In this document: in pieces, positions 12,301 through 27,300 of the stretch
Layout of the letters: each line of letters starts with the position of its first letter
How positions within the stretch are numbered: the first letter of the stretch is position 1
From: Patiria miniata
Lineage: Eukaryota > Echinodermata > Asteroidea > Valvatida > Asterinidae
Assembly (NCBI RefSeq): GCF_015706575.1
Contig: NW_024037076.1
Location: 2,914,001-2,978,000 of the forward strand
Length of the DNA: 64,000 nucleotides
Direction of reading: 5' to 3'
Position numbers and translations under genes: made by a program
Notes under the pieces: model-generated
Told to the model about the DNA's origin: nothing
The model's input: the letters and a program-made list of their open reading frames with translations, nothing else
The model's database searches: none

Positions 12301-15300
12301 TTCTACTGAGTTAAATTGGTCTTAGAATGTAAATTTAACTCTTATAGACTAATATGTGAGCCCACTAAACTTTAACGAGATTATCACTACGTGAAATATT
12401 GTCCATGATAACATATACTCTGTTTCTTGCAATGTTGTCAGTGTTCTGTGACCTGCGGTCCTGGTACGCAAACCCGCACCGTTGCCTGTCAGCAGACCAA
12501 GGATCCCAACAGCAACGTCGTTGACGAATCAGAATGCATCGCTGAAGCCCGTCCCTCGGAAGCCCGCCCCTGTTACCTGGCACTATGCCCCGCCCCCTTC
12601 GGCTGTAATACGTCCTACATGCTGGAAGGCACTGTGCAATACACAGAGAGCTCGCCAGGTTTCACAGCTGGACAGAATTACCCGAATGACCTGGAGTGCT
12701 CCAAGGCTTTCGTTGCTGATAATAACATCCAGGAAGGTAGACGTAGACGTAGACGGAACGTTCAGGAACCACAGTACTGCATTCAGCTAACTTTCACAGC
12801 GTTTGACGTAGAACCATCAACCGACTGCACTGTGGATTATCTAGAGGTAAGAACATTTCAGATCTTAATCTGAACTTGGAGGCAATGATAGTGGAACACC
12901 ACCACAATGGCTATTGTGAATTGCAAACTACTGTTATTTGGTGCAGTGACCTATTGTACATACATGAATTGTTCCAAATATAAAGGAACATTAACCTGAT
13001 ATAACTGTACCATCCCCTTAGGCAAATTCTTTGTACTTTCAAAATGACATCTTGGCCTTTGTCCCCTGAAAATCATACAAAATCCACGTTTGCTTCTGGT
13101 GGATTTGGGATCTATATAATAGTTCTCGTGATCATTAAATTGACGCAAGTAAATATCGAGCCTTCCTCGGTAAAGAAGCCCCGGTAATATTCACAAATAT
13201 AAGTGGCACTTGCCTGAGACAAACGTTGAAGTTATGGATTCTAATCCCCTGATATTTCTTTCCAGATTTCAGACATCAGGTACAACACATCAGAGCGTCT
13301 GTGCGGCAACACCTACGAGCTGCCTCTAGTCTGGGAGTCAGTGGGTCCTCATGTCAACCTGTACTTCCACACTGATGCCACGGTCACACGGCCAGGGTAC
13401 TCTGTCATCTATAACGCTGTGGAGAAACAGGATCCAGCTGGCTATGAAGTCACTGCATGGTCCGAGGTAAGTCGGTCAGTTGGTTTACATCTGTGAAATT
13501 TCCAGTACACGGCAAGTATTTCATCATTTGCTGAGCAGCAGTGCAGTGATCAAGAAATATTCATGTACTCATTTGGTGCACAGCCATGTGCTAAATGCCT
13601 CTTAGAATTTGACGTCACAAAATTATATTTAAAGGAGCCTGTTACAAACTCTTCAGCCGATTTCAACAGTGCATAACTTATGCCATCTGTAGGACATACG
13701 CAACAAAATTCTTGCACAGCTGCGCAATAAAATTACGATCAATTTCACAAAACTTTGCGTAGCTGCATAACGTTTTAAAGAATCTGAACATCTTGGACGA
13801 GGATAACGGCATTTACGACAGTTGTGGCTCTAGCCTTAATTATAACTTGTGTCAATTTTCCAGAAAAAATAGGTTTCTGAGTCTGTTGATATGCGTCAAA
13901 GCTGAAGATGAGGTATCTAGATGAACTTTTAAAATTATTTGCCGACTTTACAAAATTAATGGACCCGACATCTTGCTTTGCAGTGCTCTGTGACTTGTGG
14001 AGAAGGCGTCGAGACACGTGAAGTACTGTGTGTCCGTGGCAATGAGACCGTTGATGAGAATGAGTGTAGTGGTCTGCAGAAACCTGTCTCCATCCAGCCG
14101 TGTGTGGAAGACGAGTGCATCGAACCTAGCGGTGAGTTGGAGTCGTGTGAAATCAAACTTTCTTTTCAAAAAAACGTACAAATCAGATGTCTCTTAATCA
14201 AACACTCCTCATTGACCAATAATATCTTGACGTTTAATCACTTGACCAAAGTAGCTCTGTCAAATTCAGTCACAAGCAACAGAGGTGAGCGGGGCTAATG
14301 ACTGATCTGAAAGGTTCATAAATAGCTTCAGCCATCATAAATTCGGGCAACTCACAATGCAGTGCACCTTGGAGAGTCAATTTTTCGAGTTTACGGTCGA
14401 CAAAACGCAGTCCATTTGAATGAGTGTCAGTAGAAAACTTAAGCTAATTTTATTATAGATTGGGGCATAGCGTTCTGCTGGCTCTTAAAAAAAACACCAT
14501 ATTGATTAAAAGGAAAAAAAAGGGCGAACATATATTTGAATCATACTGACAATTTCAAATGTTCCGCGCTGTGATTTTGTCGACCATCTCCCACAATGCA
14601 CTGGGAAAAATGAACTCTCCGTGGCAAACTCTTGGTGGCGCACTGAATTGTGAATCGCCCGAATTAGCTTAAGTCTCTAAAAAATAACAATAAGGCAGAA
14701 ATTAAACTGGATTGCATAAATTTGTTTGTTGCTTTATTGTTGCCGTCAACAGTTTGCAGCGGGGATCTTCTTCGCACAGAGAACAATGCTATCATCTTGT
14801 CTCCCGACTTCCCATCGGCCTACCCAAACAACATTTCCTGTTCTAACGTGATCCGTGCCCCGGAAGGAATGATAATGGAGATCTTTGTCACTTTCTTCAA
14901 CCTCCGTCCCGAAGAGTGCAGCGACAAGGTTTTGGTAGGTTTGAAAGCTTGGGCACTTCTGTGCGTTTTTCTGCGGATAATTCAGACTTTCTTTCAGAAT
15001 TCCCTTTGAGATAGATTCATCAAGGATTTGAAGCCTCCTTTACACCGTTTTAAAATTCTCATTTTCAGATCAAAGACGTGAACGTCGATGGCGAACCGCT
15101 GGAGCTGTGTGGTAACCAAGCTCCCGGCATTGTCTTTACATCCATCACAAATGAGGTGACGGTGCAGTTTGAGTCGGCTGAAACAGGATCCATCTCTCCA
15201 ACCGGTTTTGGCTTCAGTCTCCGAGCTGACTTCATGAACCAACCACGTAAGCTGGGGTAGTGGGTTGGGTCCCAGGGTAGTGGGGTTGGGTAGTGGGTTG

Positions 15301-18300
15301 GGTCCCAGGGTCGTGGGGTTGGGTCCCAGTCAAGGAATCGTATCCACTCTCTTTCAAATAAGCTACAGACTAGACTTACAGCGCCCGATAAATTGAAGTG
15401 CTAAACCCAACTTCCGAAAATCGTATTTTCCAAATTCATCGTGTTTATCAGATTTGATGTAGGGCTTTCTTTTCATGCAGTTTCTCAACATGTCCAGAGC
15501 AAATGTATTTCGTCGTCTTTGTAAAATCAAACTGTTACTCTATTGACAATTTAAATCCTCCAATGACATACTCTCTCTGTCATTCTGGAAGGGACGTTGT
15601 TGAATGAGAATCCATTGACGTAGCTGAGATTGACGTCGTCTGTTTTTCCCCCCATATTTCAGCGGTTTCTTGCGGTAACCAGATCTCAGAATCTGGCCGA
15701 GCTGTCTACTCGCCCAACTACCCCGGTGATTACAACCTGAATGAGAACTGTTTGACCGTCATCAGGAATGACGGGGGTTGCATCAAGCTACGATTCTTGG
15801 ATATAGACCTCCCTCCCCAAAACGGACAATGCTCGGACTTTGTTCAGGTGAATATCTGGTGGTAACAGTTAACTGATGGTTTGTTACAAGGCTAATCCCT
15901 TGTTATTGGTTAAGTTTCTAAATTATCCAAGCTAAGCTTGCTGACCTTACCAAGCTACTTACTGTCAGCAAAAATCCCCGCAAAATGTTTAGCAGACTTT
16001 TTGTGTGTTACTAAAGATACATCCCATAGCTAAGGATTCTGTGCTGACAGGGTTAGCACAGAAGCCTTTGCAAACCTGACAAGCAAGCACATAATAACCA
16101 TTCCAAATACTTTGTGTCTTCAGTTGGTCGATCTTAATGAGATTGCCGTCAACACTGGCCCCTTGTGTGGCAGAGAAATCCCTACGGTCTTCTACTCGTT
16201 TACTGGTCTCATGACGGTGCGATTCTTCTCGGATGAAAACGGTCCGACTACCGGTGGTTTCAATGCTGTGGTGAACTTTGTTGATTGCTATGATGGTGTG
16301 TGGCTCACCGGCCCGTTTGAAGAGGTGAGTTTTATTGTCTTTATCGAATGTTAGCATTCCTTAACATTGGTAGAGTCACACTGCAAATGTACATTTGTGT
16401 TTCACATGAAAAAAACTCATTGCCGACATTCTTTTCATGCGTAGCCAGTGGACAATTATTCACAACATTAATATTGTATAAGTAGAACGCACTCTGGTTT
16501 TGCAATGTTTTCACTTGGAAACGGGTAGGATTCAAACTTGGGACAAATGTTGAATTCCCTTTGATATTGTGCGGTGTTTTGCGATTACAGTGCTCTGCTA
16601 CCTGTGGTGAGGCAGTCCGCAGGCGAACCGTCTCATGCCAGAATCCTCAAACGGACGCTTTGGTTGATCCAGCTATGTGCCCACCAGAGAGGCCCGACGA
16701 GGAAATTCCATGCGATGTCCCTGAATGCCCAAGTAAGAATCTTTGACCAATTCAGAATGGCCTGCTTTTAGGCACCAAAAATGTTGACGTAGTGTAGTGT
16801 TCCAATTTAACATGCAATACTAGGCATTAAAGAATGACACATTTAGGTTGGTCTGTTTTTGCCAAGAAAGCCTCCTGTGCTTGTTAAGTCCTTGCTTTCA
16901 CATTTCATGATATTGTTCACAAAGTTGCACAGTTTGTGAAGTGCTATTTGTATGAAAATTTAACCAAGTATGGCGTGATTATCACTTGACTAAACTCTGT
17001 TGGACTAAACTCTGTAGGCTGTGACGTGACGGTGACCGAGTCTGGCGAGATAGGCTCTCCCAACTCACCAAGCAACTATGACAACAACCAACGATGCGAG
17101 ACTGAGATTGTCAATCCAGACGGTTGCGTCGCCATCAACTTCTTGGCGTTTGACCTTCAGCCTGGTCTCAGTGATGAATGCGACACCGATTTCCTGGAGG
17201 TAAAATAAAAAGAATCTGTTCTGGGATCTTTCCAGAAACTTCCAAATCCAAAACACGCCTTCATCATGCATTATGAGGTTCCTGCAGTCATGAAAAAATC
17301 TGGAAATTTAAAAGTATTATGAAGTTATAGAAAAGTCATGGCATTTCATCATAGGATTTCTTTGGAAGTTTCTTGTTAGTCCATTGCAGTAAGCAAACAT
17401 TGTGAAAAGAATCTCAATTGGGGAGAACGCAAAACTTACAGGTGGTAATTGAGCTTCTACCTTGAGGTATCGCACAACACCCTGAACCTCGTTAAACCTC
17501 AACTTACAGCCTGTTGAATTTTGCATTTTTCCCTTAAAGAAATAGTGTCTTGGGCAAATCATCCTGAAAACGTGGAATTGTTTAATTTGGTTACTGGTTA
17601 CTGGTGCCATCACTATTATCCCCAACTCTCAAAACCATCTGAGAAATTATGATCCAATTTGAGGATTTGGAACTAACATAAGCCATTTCTACATTTCACT
17701 CGCGCTTGGAGAACTCTCCTGAACAAAGACAACTTTTGGATTAACAAAACACATCATGTGGTCCTAGTTTAATCACGTGGGCTTATCGAAAATTCTGTCC
17801 CTTGCGTCATTGCTTACACGAGATGTCAAACTGGCTTGTCGTTAATTTGTTGCCGTTTTCTCAACAAGAGTAATGAAGAGATTAAAAAAAGAGTTTGAGT
17901 GCTTTGAAGACGGTCTCTAAGTAAGCTTATGCATTTTGTCATTGGCTTTTTTTCAATTGCAAGTTTGTTTGTTGGTTGTTTTAGATCACAGATGTGGCAA
18001 GGGAAGAACCTATCAAGCTATGTGGCTCAACACTCCCTGATACCTACCAGTCACTGAGCGGTAATGTGCAACTGCTCTTCCAGACTGATGATTCGGTGGT
18101 ATCCACTGGCTACTACGCTTACGTCTCCTTCATTCCTTGTCCCGTCAACGCTTACATCATGGGCAACTGGAGCGAGGTAACAATTCAAGTCCAACCCTAT
18201 CAGCAATAGAGCAGCGTGGCATCCAAAATGCTTGGCCAAGCTAATGAAAACATCTTTTCATTAGCATCGGTTGCTGCGTGTTATCAGTCAGCACTCTGGA

Positions 18301-21300
18301 CTCAAGAACCATCGAGTTTTATGAAAATGGGTCTGGGAACGAGATAAGATTTCAGAAGTTTCTGGATGTCTGCATTGAGTTTCAAACAGTGAAAATCAAG
18401 ATGATATATGCCTTGAGCATAGTGAGATCACTCTTTGTTGAAGTTCACACTTTCTTATGGGGGCATTATGCTCTCATAAGAAAGAAAAAGTCTTTTCAGG
18501 CCTATTGATGCGAGCGCAGCCTTTCCAACGCTGTCTTTGTGTTTACTTTCAGTGCTCTGTGACCTGCGGTGCTGGTATGAGAACCAGAGATGTTCAGTGC
18601 ATGGATCTCATCAACAACGTCCCAGTTGAAGACTCGGTGTGCCAAGGTGAACGTCCTCCATCTGAAGAACCCTGCATGGCCAACGAGGAATGCCCATGTA
18701 AGTCGCAGGTCTGGAGTCTTGATACATTAGCACGCCCTCAATGGTCAAAGTTTGTATGCAGCTTTTGACCAGTGAGGAAGGCAACTTCAGCGGGTGTGTG
18801 TTACACTTGATGTGCAAGTTTCGAATATTCAAATGTTCAAATAGTTGAATACTAAATTATTCAAAAATGAACAGCCCTAAAAGTATAAGAAGCATAGATT
18901 GGCAGGATTTTTAGAATAATACGAATTGTAACTAAAATGTTCTCTGTGGCCTTGAGCCTCATGCTTGCATTGTTACCTACCCTCCATCGCCCTTATCTGC
19001 CCCCTGCAGCCTGTGATGTGACCATTACCGAGAGTCTGATGTTCGTCACCAGTCCGGACTTTCCAAATCCCTACGCCCCCAACCTAGAATGCGTCTACAC
19101 TTTTAACTCACCGGATCCTGACCAGTGTGTACGTCTGACCATCATAGAGGCTTACCTCAATGGAGCTGATGACAACGAACTGTGCAGTCGCGACTATTTG
19201 GAGGTCAGTTCTAATTTGTTTTTTATTTGTTGAAAAAAAAGACCAAACGCTCCGTTTAGGTTTGATTATTCACAAATTTGTTTAAAAATGCACCATCGTC
19301 CAATGAACTGCTATGCCTTCCCCAACTCTTGGATGCAAAATGGAAAACTCTGGAAATAAAAACACGTAGCACCATGTACTTGCTGTACTCTTAAAAAACA
19401 TTGTTGCTTATATTAACCCTGCAGTTACCGTAGCGCCTGAAATTGCCCTGCCTATCATATGATTTTATTGATTTTTCAGTGAATAAATACTGAACGGTTA
19501 ATAACAATAAACTGGCATTAGGCAACTATAAAACCCTTTTAGTAATATCAAACACATCAAGAAAAGTAAACTGTCAATCATAGGATCAGAAGTTCAGGTA
19601 ATTATGAATATTCAATATAACAAAAACACTCATTGCTGCCGTTGTTTTAAATAACCCATCTGTGTGTTTTTGATTGGTCAGATTACCAGCCAATCAGGAC
19701 AGCCCCCCTTGCGATTCTGCCCGGAATCGGCCCGTTCCATCCCGTGGTACTCCCGAGACAACACTGCTTCTGTCAGGTTCGTCACCGACGAAGAGGGCGC
19801 CAGCTCAGGATTCAACATGTACGTCGTCTTTGGCAGTTGTCCGATGTACGACTTTGTGGTGGGAGACTATACTGAGGTAAGACACTGAATTCTGTAGCTT
19901 GAGGGTTAGAATCCAGCATGTGGAGTTGGGTTGGGTTTCAACATTTCCTTAGGTTTCAATTTGGCATTTCAAAGTTTCGCCAAGTCATATCGTAATAAAA
20001 ATATTATTCTTGCTCAAAAAAATGTGGTGCTTATACATAGCGCTTTAAACCGAAGATCTCAAAACCCTTCACAATTATGTTCATTAGGCATGACACCATT
20101 CTTTGCTGCAGCTCGATCAGCGCATTCTGGTCTCTACCATCACAGGTACCCATTTACACTCCTGGGTGGAGAGTCTATTGTTGTAAAGTGTCTTGCCCAA
20201 GAACACAAGCACCATGTTCCCCATCAGGGTTTGAACCCATGTGCCATGGTACACGAGCCGTAAACCGTAACCATTGGACCACAGCGTTTGACTCGAACAG
20301 ACTTTTGTTTCGGACGAGAGAAATTCTGCATTGAGTTGCCTTGACTCTCGCACCTTGTTACTAATTTCGTTGTCCTGGATGTTATCATTTTGACCTTACA
20401 GTGCAGCGCCCGTTGTGGGGGTGGCGTCAGGACAAGAGTTGTGAGTTGTATCAGCCTGAGTGACGGTTCAGGGGCTCCCGATGAGCTGTGTCCTAACCAA
20501 CGTCCTTTGGATAGCATTCCTTGCAACACTGAGCCATGCCCAGGTATGTGACCTAGTAGGAGGGGGTGGGGCTTAGGAATGGGGTTGCAAATGGCTAAAG
20601 TTGCAACTACAAGGAAGACAAAAACTTGGCCCGAGGCAAAACTCTAGACGGTAACAATTGGCTGTCTGAAGATTGCAGCTCATGCCGTCCTTTAGTTCAA
20701 ATCGTGTTCAATTTTGATGTTTGCGTAAAGATAACTTTCAGAAATTGTTTTCTTCCAAGTTTGCATTTTAAGGAAGAAGGTAAATGTTTCTGCTTTCAGT
20801 TATAGTAGTACATTTATATTCAGAGAAGCTTGCACCAGGATTCTTTATAAGCAGCAGGTTGTCTGAAATGGACGATTGTCTTTGCAGTAAATGTGGCCCA
20901 AGTCTGTTTGACGTGGTTGTGGCTGCCAACAATGCATAAATGCTTTTGGACTTGAAGACAATTTGTATGCTATTTTCAGTTTGCGATGCCGCTTTCTTCC
21001 CGGGAGACGAGCTGATCATGAGTCCTGACTTCTCCAGTGCCCCAGGCCAAGGCTACGAGAGGTCCCTGGACTGCACCTACAACATCACCAACCCAGACGG
21101 TTGTCTCTTCCTAACATTCCTCAGTTTTGAGCTCCAAGAATGCGCAGATTGCTCATGCGACTACCTCAGTGTGAGTCCTAAACCAAAACCATCTATAGGC
21201 TTTGTGCATGATTGCACGAGGGCGCTGTTCCATTGCCTTCACCACACCTAGTCGAGCTTTGCAATGGCACAAGTCAATTTGCATGTCCAACCTAATGCAG

Positions 21301-24300
21301 TGAGCAAGTATTATTGCAACGTAAGCATTTTTGCTTTATTGTGCGTCCCAAGTCGTACATTCAGTTTCAGTTTGGAGGATTTGTCAGATTTAGAGTAGGG
21401 CTGTGCATTTATGTGCATTTTAATGCGTGACAGACGACCCTCGCAAAGGTAGCAGTTTACCTTGTCAAGCTATAAAGCCCTTCGTATAACCGTTGGAATT
21501 TCAATTTTGGGATGGTGCCCCTGTTTGACTTCCATAGTTGTCTGGTTCACGTAACTACCACTAAATTGGACCTTTTCCCACCCTTTCCCTGTTGTAGATC
21601 ACGGAGGATAATGCTGAGGCTTTGCCGCCTCTCTGTGGTACTCAGAATGACCGTACATGGGCCTCCACGACCGGCAACGTCATGTTGAATTTCGTTACCG
21701 ATAACTCCATATCTGCTGCTGGTTTCAACATCTACGTAGCTTACATTGACTGCCCTGACGTGTACTACTTCACTGAAGATTACTCGGAGGTCAGACTTTT
21801 TACTTTGCAAACGTCTCTGAAATATTTTACTGAAGTAATGAATCTTGTCAAATAGCATAGCTATTCTTTCTTTTTTTAAATGGCTTGACACTTCCTCTTG
21901 TTTTCAGTGCGACGTGTCTTGCGGTGGCGGATCCCAGACCCGCTTGGTTCAATGCAGGAGTCGAACCACCGGCATGGAAGTTGATGAGTCCATGTGTACT
22001 GGAGTCAAACCACCAACAGAGCGCCCATGTGGAGAAGACCCATGTCCATGTAAGTTCTAATTTTCCTTCTGCTAATCTTCACAATAAATGATGGCAGGAC
22101 CCATAGGATTTGAACCTGTTACCCAGCAGCTTGAGAGTTGAGTGGTTAAGCCTCCACACTAGGAGGTCGTGGGTTCGAGTCCCACAGCAAGCTTTTCACA
22201 TAACACTAAGAAATGCATATTTGGTTGATCAAAATGAAATTGAGATTATTTACTTTGTTGTTTGCAGTTTGTGATGAGCAGATTACCACTCCCAGCTTCA
22301 TCGCCAGCCCTGAGTACCCAGAGAACTACCCAGTCAGCATCAACTGCAACTATGCCATCCAGGCACCAGCAGGCCGCTGCGTCAGCATCAATGTACTGGC
22401 CTTTGAACTCCAAGAAGCTGAGGGTGACCCTATGATGTGCCAAGATTATATTGAGGTCAGGACCCCCCCCCCCCCCCACACACACACACACACACATCCT
22501 AATCATAAGTGACCTACAAACCACGCCCCCACCTCCCCGGACCATACTATTGTATGATTTTTATTTCATGCACATTTCTGTATTTTTTTTTCACCTTTAA
22601 TCAAACCCTCTCCCCAGAACATTTACTCTCAGTCTGCAAGAGAACTCAACTCCTGAACTATGCCTCACAAGTCCACTTTGTCCAGCCGTTTTTTTGTTTT
22701 TAAATGTGAAAAAATACATTGTTTCTGGAATTAAATTTCTTGTCATTTTAATCCGATTGTCGACATTTGATTGGTTAATCTTCGTTTGACCTCGGGCCTA
22801 ATTCTGGAGGATTTTGTGACCCCAACAGTTTTTCAAATTTCAAACACATCATGAAAGTATAAGGCCTGACGTTGTGATCCTTCATAGGTTTGATTTTTGC
22901 CGTTGGAGCAAGTTTCTACCAGAGTCAAAACGTCAGCCTGTCTAATGCCTGATTGTTAGATTTCATGTTGATACATTAAGTTATTGTTGGGCCACACTCC
23001 CCCACAGTTATTGTTTGTAGAAGTAGTGTATTATTTTGTTTTAAATTGTTCCCGCAGATCCGAGACCAAGGAGCCCCTACTCTAGACAGACGTTACTGTG
23101 GATTGGCTGCTCCCAACGCGATTCAGTGGAGATCACGGTTCGGTTCCGTTAGCTTGGACTTTTCGTCTGATGAGGAAGATACTTCGAGCGGCTTCCGTGC
23201 TTACGTCAACTTCGTGGACTGCCCCCAATATGGATACGTCGCTACTGAATTTAGCATGGTAGGTTGTTGCCAACATTGGGTCATGGATCAAGTTCGATTG
23301 TGATCGAAAAAAAGTCTAAAATATTGAATTGATCAAGTGTTACCACCTGCTGCCAGGATTAATTCTGGCCGAAAAACATCATTCGTGAAAAAAGGCAACA
23401 TATAGCCGTCGAACTATCAAATTAAGTCAAACGCCATAAATATTAACTCTTGAGAGTTAATGTTGCAATATTTGTGTGATAATTTTCATCATAAGTTCAT
23501 AATTGGCAACACTCAGAGGTCCTGCCATGGAGCGATATTCAATACGACAGGGTGTGTACAGCGGCCAAGATTAACTTCAAAAGATGGTGTGTGCAAAACC
23601 AAGGGGAACCCTGACATGTATACACGTCCACCGCTTGGGGAAATCTTGACCACCTGTCATCGCCCCCTCGAATATTGAAATCCTGATCGTGTACGTACGT
23701 CCTCCTGTGTTAACTGATTAAGGATGCCAACTTTGGCAGCAAATTGAAGCCAAATAATGTCAAATTTAAGCAGAGGATAGTCTTTTACATATTAAACATT
23801 TTGATTCAATAGATATAGATTTCTACCGCACTTGTTTGTATAATAGCTGCAATTCTTGATTTGGATTGATTGTGGAGTTTGTTTGCTTTTATGTAGTGCT
23901 CTAGACCGTGTGGTGGTGGCACACAGACCCGCGAAGTCTCTTGCCAAAACATAGCCACGCAACAACCCGCTGAAGAGGTCAACTGTGAGGATGAGAGACC
24001 TTCAGAGTCCATCCCTTGCAACCTCCAAGACTGCCCAGGTAAAGAAGACATCACAAGACTAGCTTTGCCTAACTTGGCTCAACCTGAAAGTTTTGGTGTT
24101 AGGATGTACATACTCAGTAACTCATCAACTCCGTCAGTCAATGACTAGGCAAGTTAGCTAGTCAGTCGGTTGATAAAGTTTCTCAGTTAGCCAGCCACTT
24201 GATGAGTTAGTCAGTCGATGACTCAGTCAGAAGACAATATGCTTGCCCTTAGGCCTAGCACAAATTGTGAAGTATTCTGTGAACAAATTTAAAACCGAAA

Positions 24301-27300
24301 CTTGTTGAAAGTTTCAGGTCAGTGGATACTATCCATTAAAAAACAAAAAACAAACATACATTTATCAATTTTCATTTAGATATACCTTGATACACCCTGA
24401 AAGGCTACAAACGACTTCGTACTAGAATTCTGTCTGTAATAATGAAACCACAAAATTGCTCTAGTCTACAGAAGTGAGATGTATAATGCTTTCATTTTAG
24501 TAGTAGAAGGAAACATTTGAAAGGATGTTCCTCATGTAGGCTTGATAGGCATTGGAACCGTGGCCAGATTTGAGATTGACGGCGAGTGGACAGCAAGCCT
24601 CGATCCTGACCACCAAATCTCTTTTCTCCTCTGCAGAATGTGACGAGGAAATCACTGAGAATCGACAGAGCGTCTACAGTCTGAATTTTCCCCAACCTTA
24701 CTTTGAGTATTCCTGCAATTACATCTACACCAACCCCGGTGGCTGCGTGGAGCTTCTTTTTGTTCAGTTTGAGATGCCGATACCAAATGCCGAGGATGTC
24801 TGTGATAAGGACTACCTCCTGGTGAGCATGTCAGACCAGTATTTATATCGTTGGTCTTTTCACAATTTGCTTTAATTTTTTTTTGTTTTAAGTTTTTTTT
24901 TAAAACTGAGACTACTCCATCGAATAAATAACAAATTCTTGCGCTGCGAAGCAGTTGCGAGCTGTATTCACTGCATGATATTTGAGCTGGTATCCCATCA
25001 GAACATTGCAAGTATTCCCCATGATAAGCAACTTTCTTAAAATTCCGGTTTTCTTGAAAATGACGGCACACCAGGTGCTTTGATTTCACAGGATGCTTGA
25101 GACTATTTTTCACTTACAGTCAAGTAAGGAATTTCATAATAAATTGGTAGTTTTGTTTTTTGATGTTTTCAAAGGTTGTATATTACATTTTAAACAGCAT
25201 CATGAAAAAAGTGCTAAAATTGAGTTTAACCACGTATTTTTCGTAAATAAATAATGGAATGATTGGTAATTTTTTTTGAAAATTGGTTTATTTGACTTGA
25301 ACATTTTGGAACTGTTTTGATCCAACAGGTTGAAGACATGAGTGAGCGGCCCTTCTCTTACCGTATCTGCGGCCCTGACATACCCAACACCGTTGTGTCA
25401 CGTGGTGAGAGACTAAATGTGACTCTCGTTACGGACGGTAACCCAGGCACCTTTGGTGAGGGATACCAGCTGTACAATCTCTTTACAAACAACTGTCCGG
25501 AGGTCGGCTACGTGGCAAGCGAGTTTGGAGAGGTGAGTACAATTGTTACTGGAGGCGTGGTACTAGACCGTCGGCTAACTAGTTTTCCCATTAATAAAGT
25601 GTTTAGGCTTTTACAAATGGCAGACTGGTGCACAGTGCCTATTGGCATGAAATGTTTTAGGATGAAATTAGTTTAAGGAATAAATGTGTACTTCAAGGCC
25701 ATTAAAAAAGGTATGAATACTAAGAGTATGAAACAATATGAAGCCTGGAAAGATAGTTGCTAATGTTTAATGTGGATATTCAAACTTCCACCTTGAAATT
25801 CATTTGATTTATTTCAATGTTTTGAGTGTACCAAATACTTGTGCAGTGAAATCATTGTCTCGATCAATGATTTGTAATGTTGTTTATACTTGCAGTGTGA
25901 CCGCCAGTGTGGTTTTGGCACTAGGACACGCGAAGTCAACTGTGTTGATCTGCAATCTGGAATCACCGTGGATGAAAGCCTGTGCACTGATGTTGAACCA
26001 AGCAGCACTGAGTTCTGTAACACTCAGCCTTGCCCATGTGAGTGCAATGCCTGTGTTTCTCTTGACTATTTTTTTTCTTTTAATAAAAATGAAAAAATGA
26101 ATATTTACAGTGTATTGAGACTCTCAAGGCACATCACAATTATTACCCCTGTTCATCGAACCATGAGACCAGTTTTTGCAGCAGCTCGAGATCAGCGCAT
26201 GCTGGTGTCTGCCTTCACAGGTACCCAATCACATTCACAGGTACCCATTCATACTCCTGGGTAGAGAGAAGCAATTGTAGTAAAGTGTCTTGCCCAAGAA
26301 CACAAGCATAACGTTTCCCGTCAGGGTTTGAACCCACGTACCACAGCACACGAGTCAAACGCCGTAACTATTAAACCACAGCGTTCCATAGTTCATGTGA
26401 ATTATGTTAACCTTTAACCTTTTGACCTTTGTGGCAGCTTGTGACCAAGTCGTCGACACCTTCCCGATTGCCCTGAATAGTCCCGCTGACTTGGACCCTC
26501 TGCGCACCTGTCAGTATGACATCGAGAGCGAACGTTGCATCCGAGCAACCTTCCTTACGTTTGACTTCCCAGGAGAAAACGGCATGTGTGCTGATACATT
26601 CGTCCAGGTATGATCGGGAGAATTATACTTAATTAAATAAACTAGAACAAACAATTGATGGCATGAAAGTTGTGGTTCCCAACTAAAGTCTGAAAGGTCT
26701 TATTGACGAAAGTGTCTGGACGTGTCATTATGTCTGCTCATTTGTGCCACCAAAGCTGGGTTTTTGTATGGCCTAGTCCCGGAGTATAGTCGTGTTCCCT
26801 AACGTGGCGCACTTCGGTAAGCTTACCCAACTTTCCTCGTGTAGTGTTGCCAAACCTCTTTGTTGACAAACCTCAAATTCATGCAGTGGAATACTGGTAC
26901 TTTTACCTTAATAATACTTGCTGTTTAACCTCTGTGAACAATTTCGGTTTCATAAAATTTAAGCCGAAATTCAAAAACGGTGGCGTCCGGAAATTGGGCA
27001 CAATTTGGCGGAGTGTTCCCTTACGTGGCGCACTTAAATAAATCTCGGAAAATTCCAAATTAACATTTAAGAATTTCTGTAAACTTGATAAATTCTGATA
27101 AATCATTATTTTCTCTACCTACATACCCAGCCAGATGTTTGTCACAGAATTATTTTCTTATTTTTCGGGGCATTTTCAAAGGGTTCACGTTGCACTTGAA
27201 AATAAAATCGGAAAATCATGCCAAAATAATTTTTTCTTTTAACTTTGTAGCGGGTAAATAAACTCGCGATTTATGAACGGGAGTGAATTTCTGTGAAATT

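Larger units (their letters stand above)
8165..12600 (+). other. ADAMTS-like gene: uninterrupted run of ten TSP1 repeats
   Basis: Each TSP1 module is split: its first strand ends one exon (for example TTEWSQ or TSGWTE) and the next exon opens with CSVTCG or a variant. Exons 8615-8794, 8911-9096, 9328-9507 and 9861-10040 are 180-186 nt and phase 0-0, a form that can be duplicated without a frameshift. The repeat encoded by 10893-11112 is degenerate: CNCSGLQTR stands where CSxTCGxGxQTR is expected. The last repeat of the run shares exon 12442-12846 with the first half of CUB1. Confidence 0.85.

Noticed and set aside
22110-22200. Possible functional tRNA gene
   Set aside because: B-box and part of a D arm are present, but the acceptor stem does not pair; related heads elsewhere in the window indicate a SINE remnant.
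24652-25113. Antisense open frame of about 153 codons
   Set aside because: Antisense to the CUB8 exon 24637-24821 and into its intron; no domain seen.
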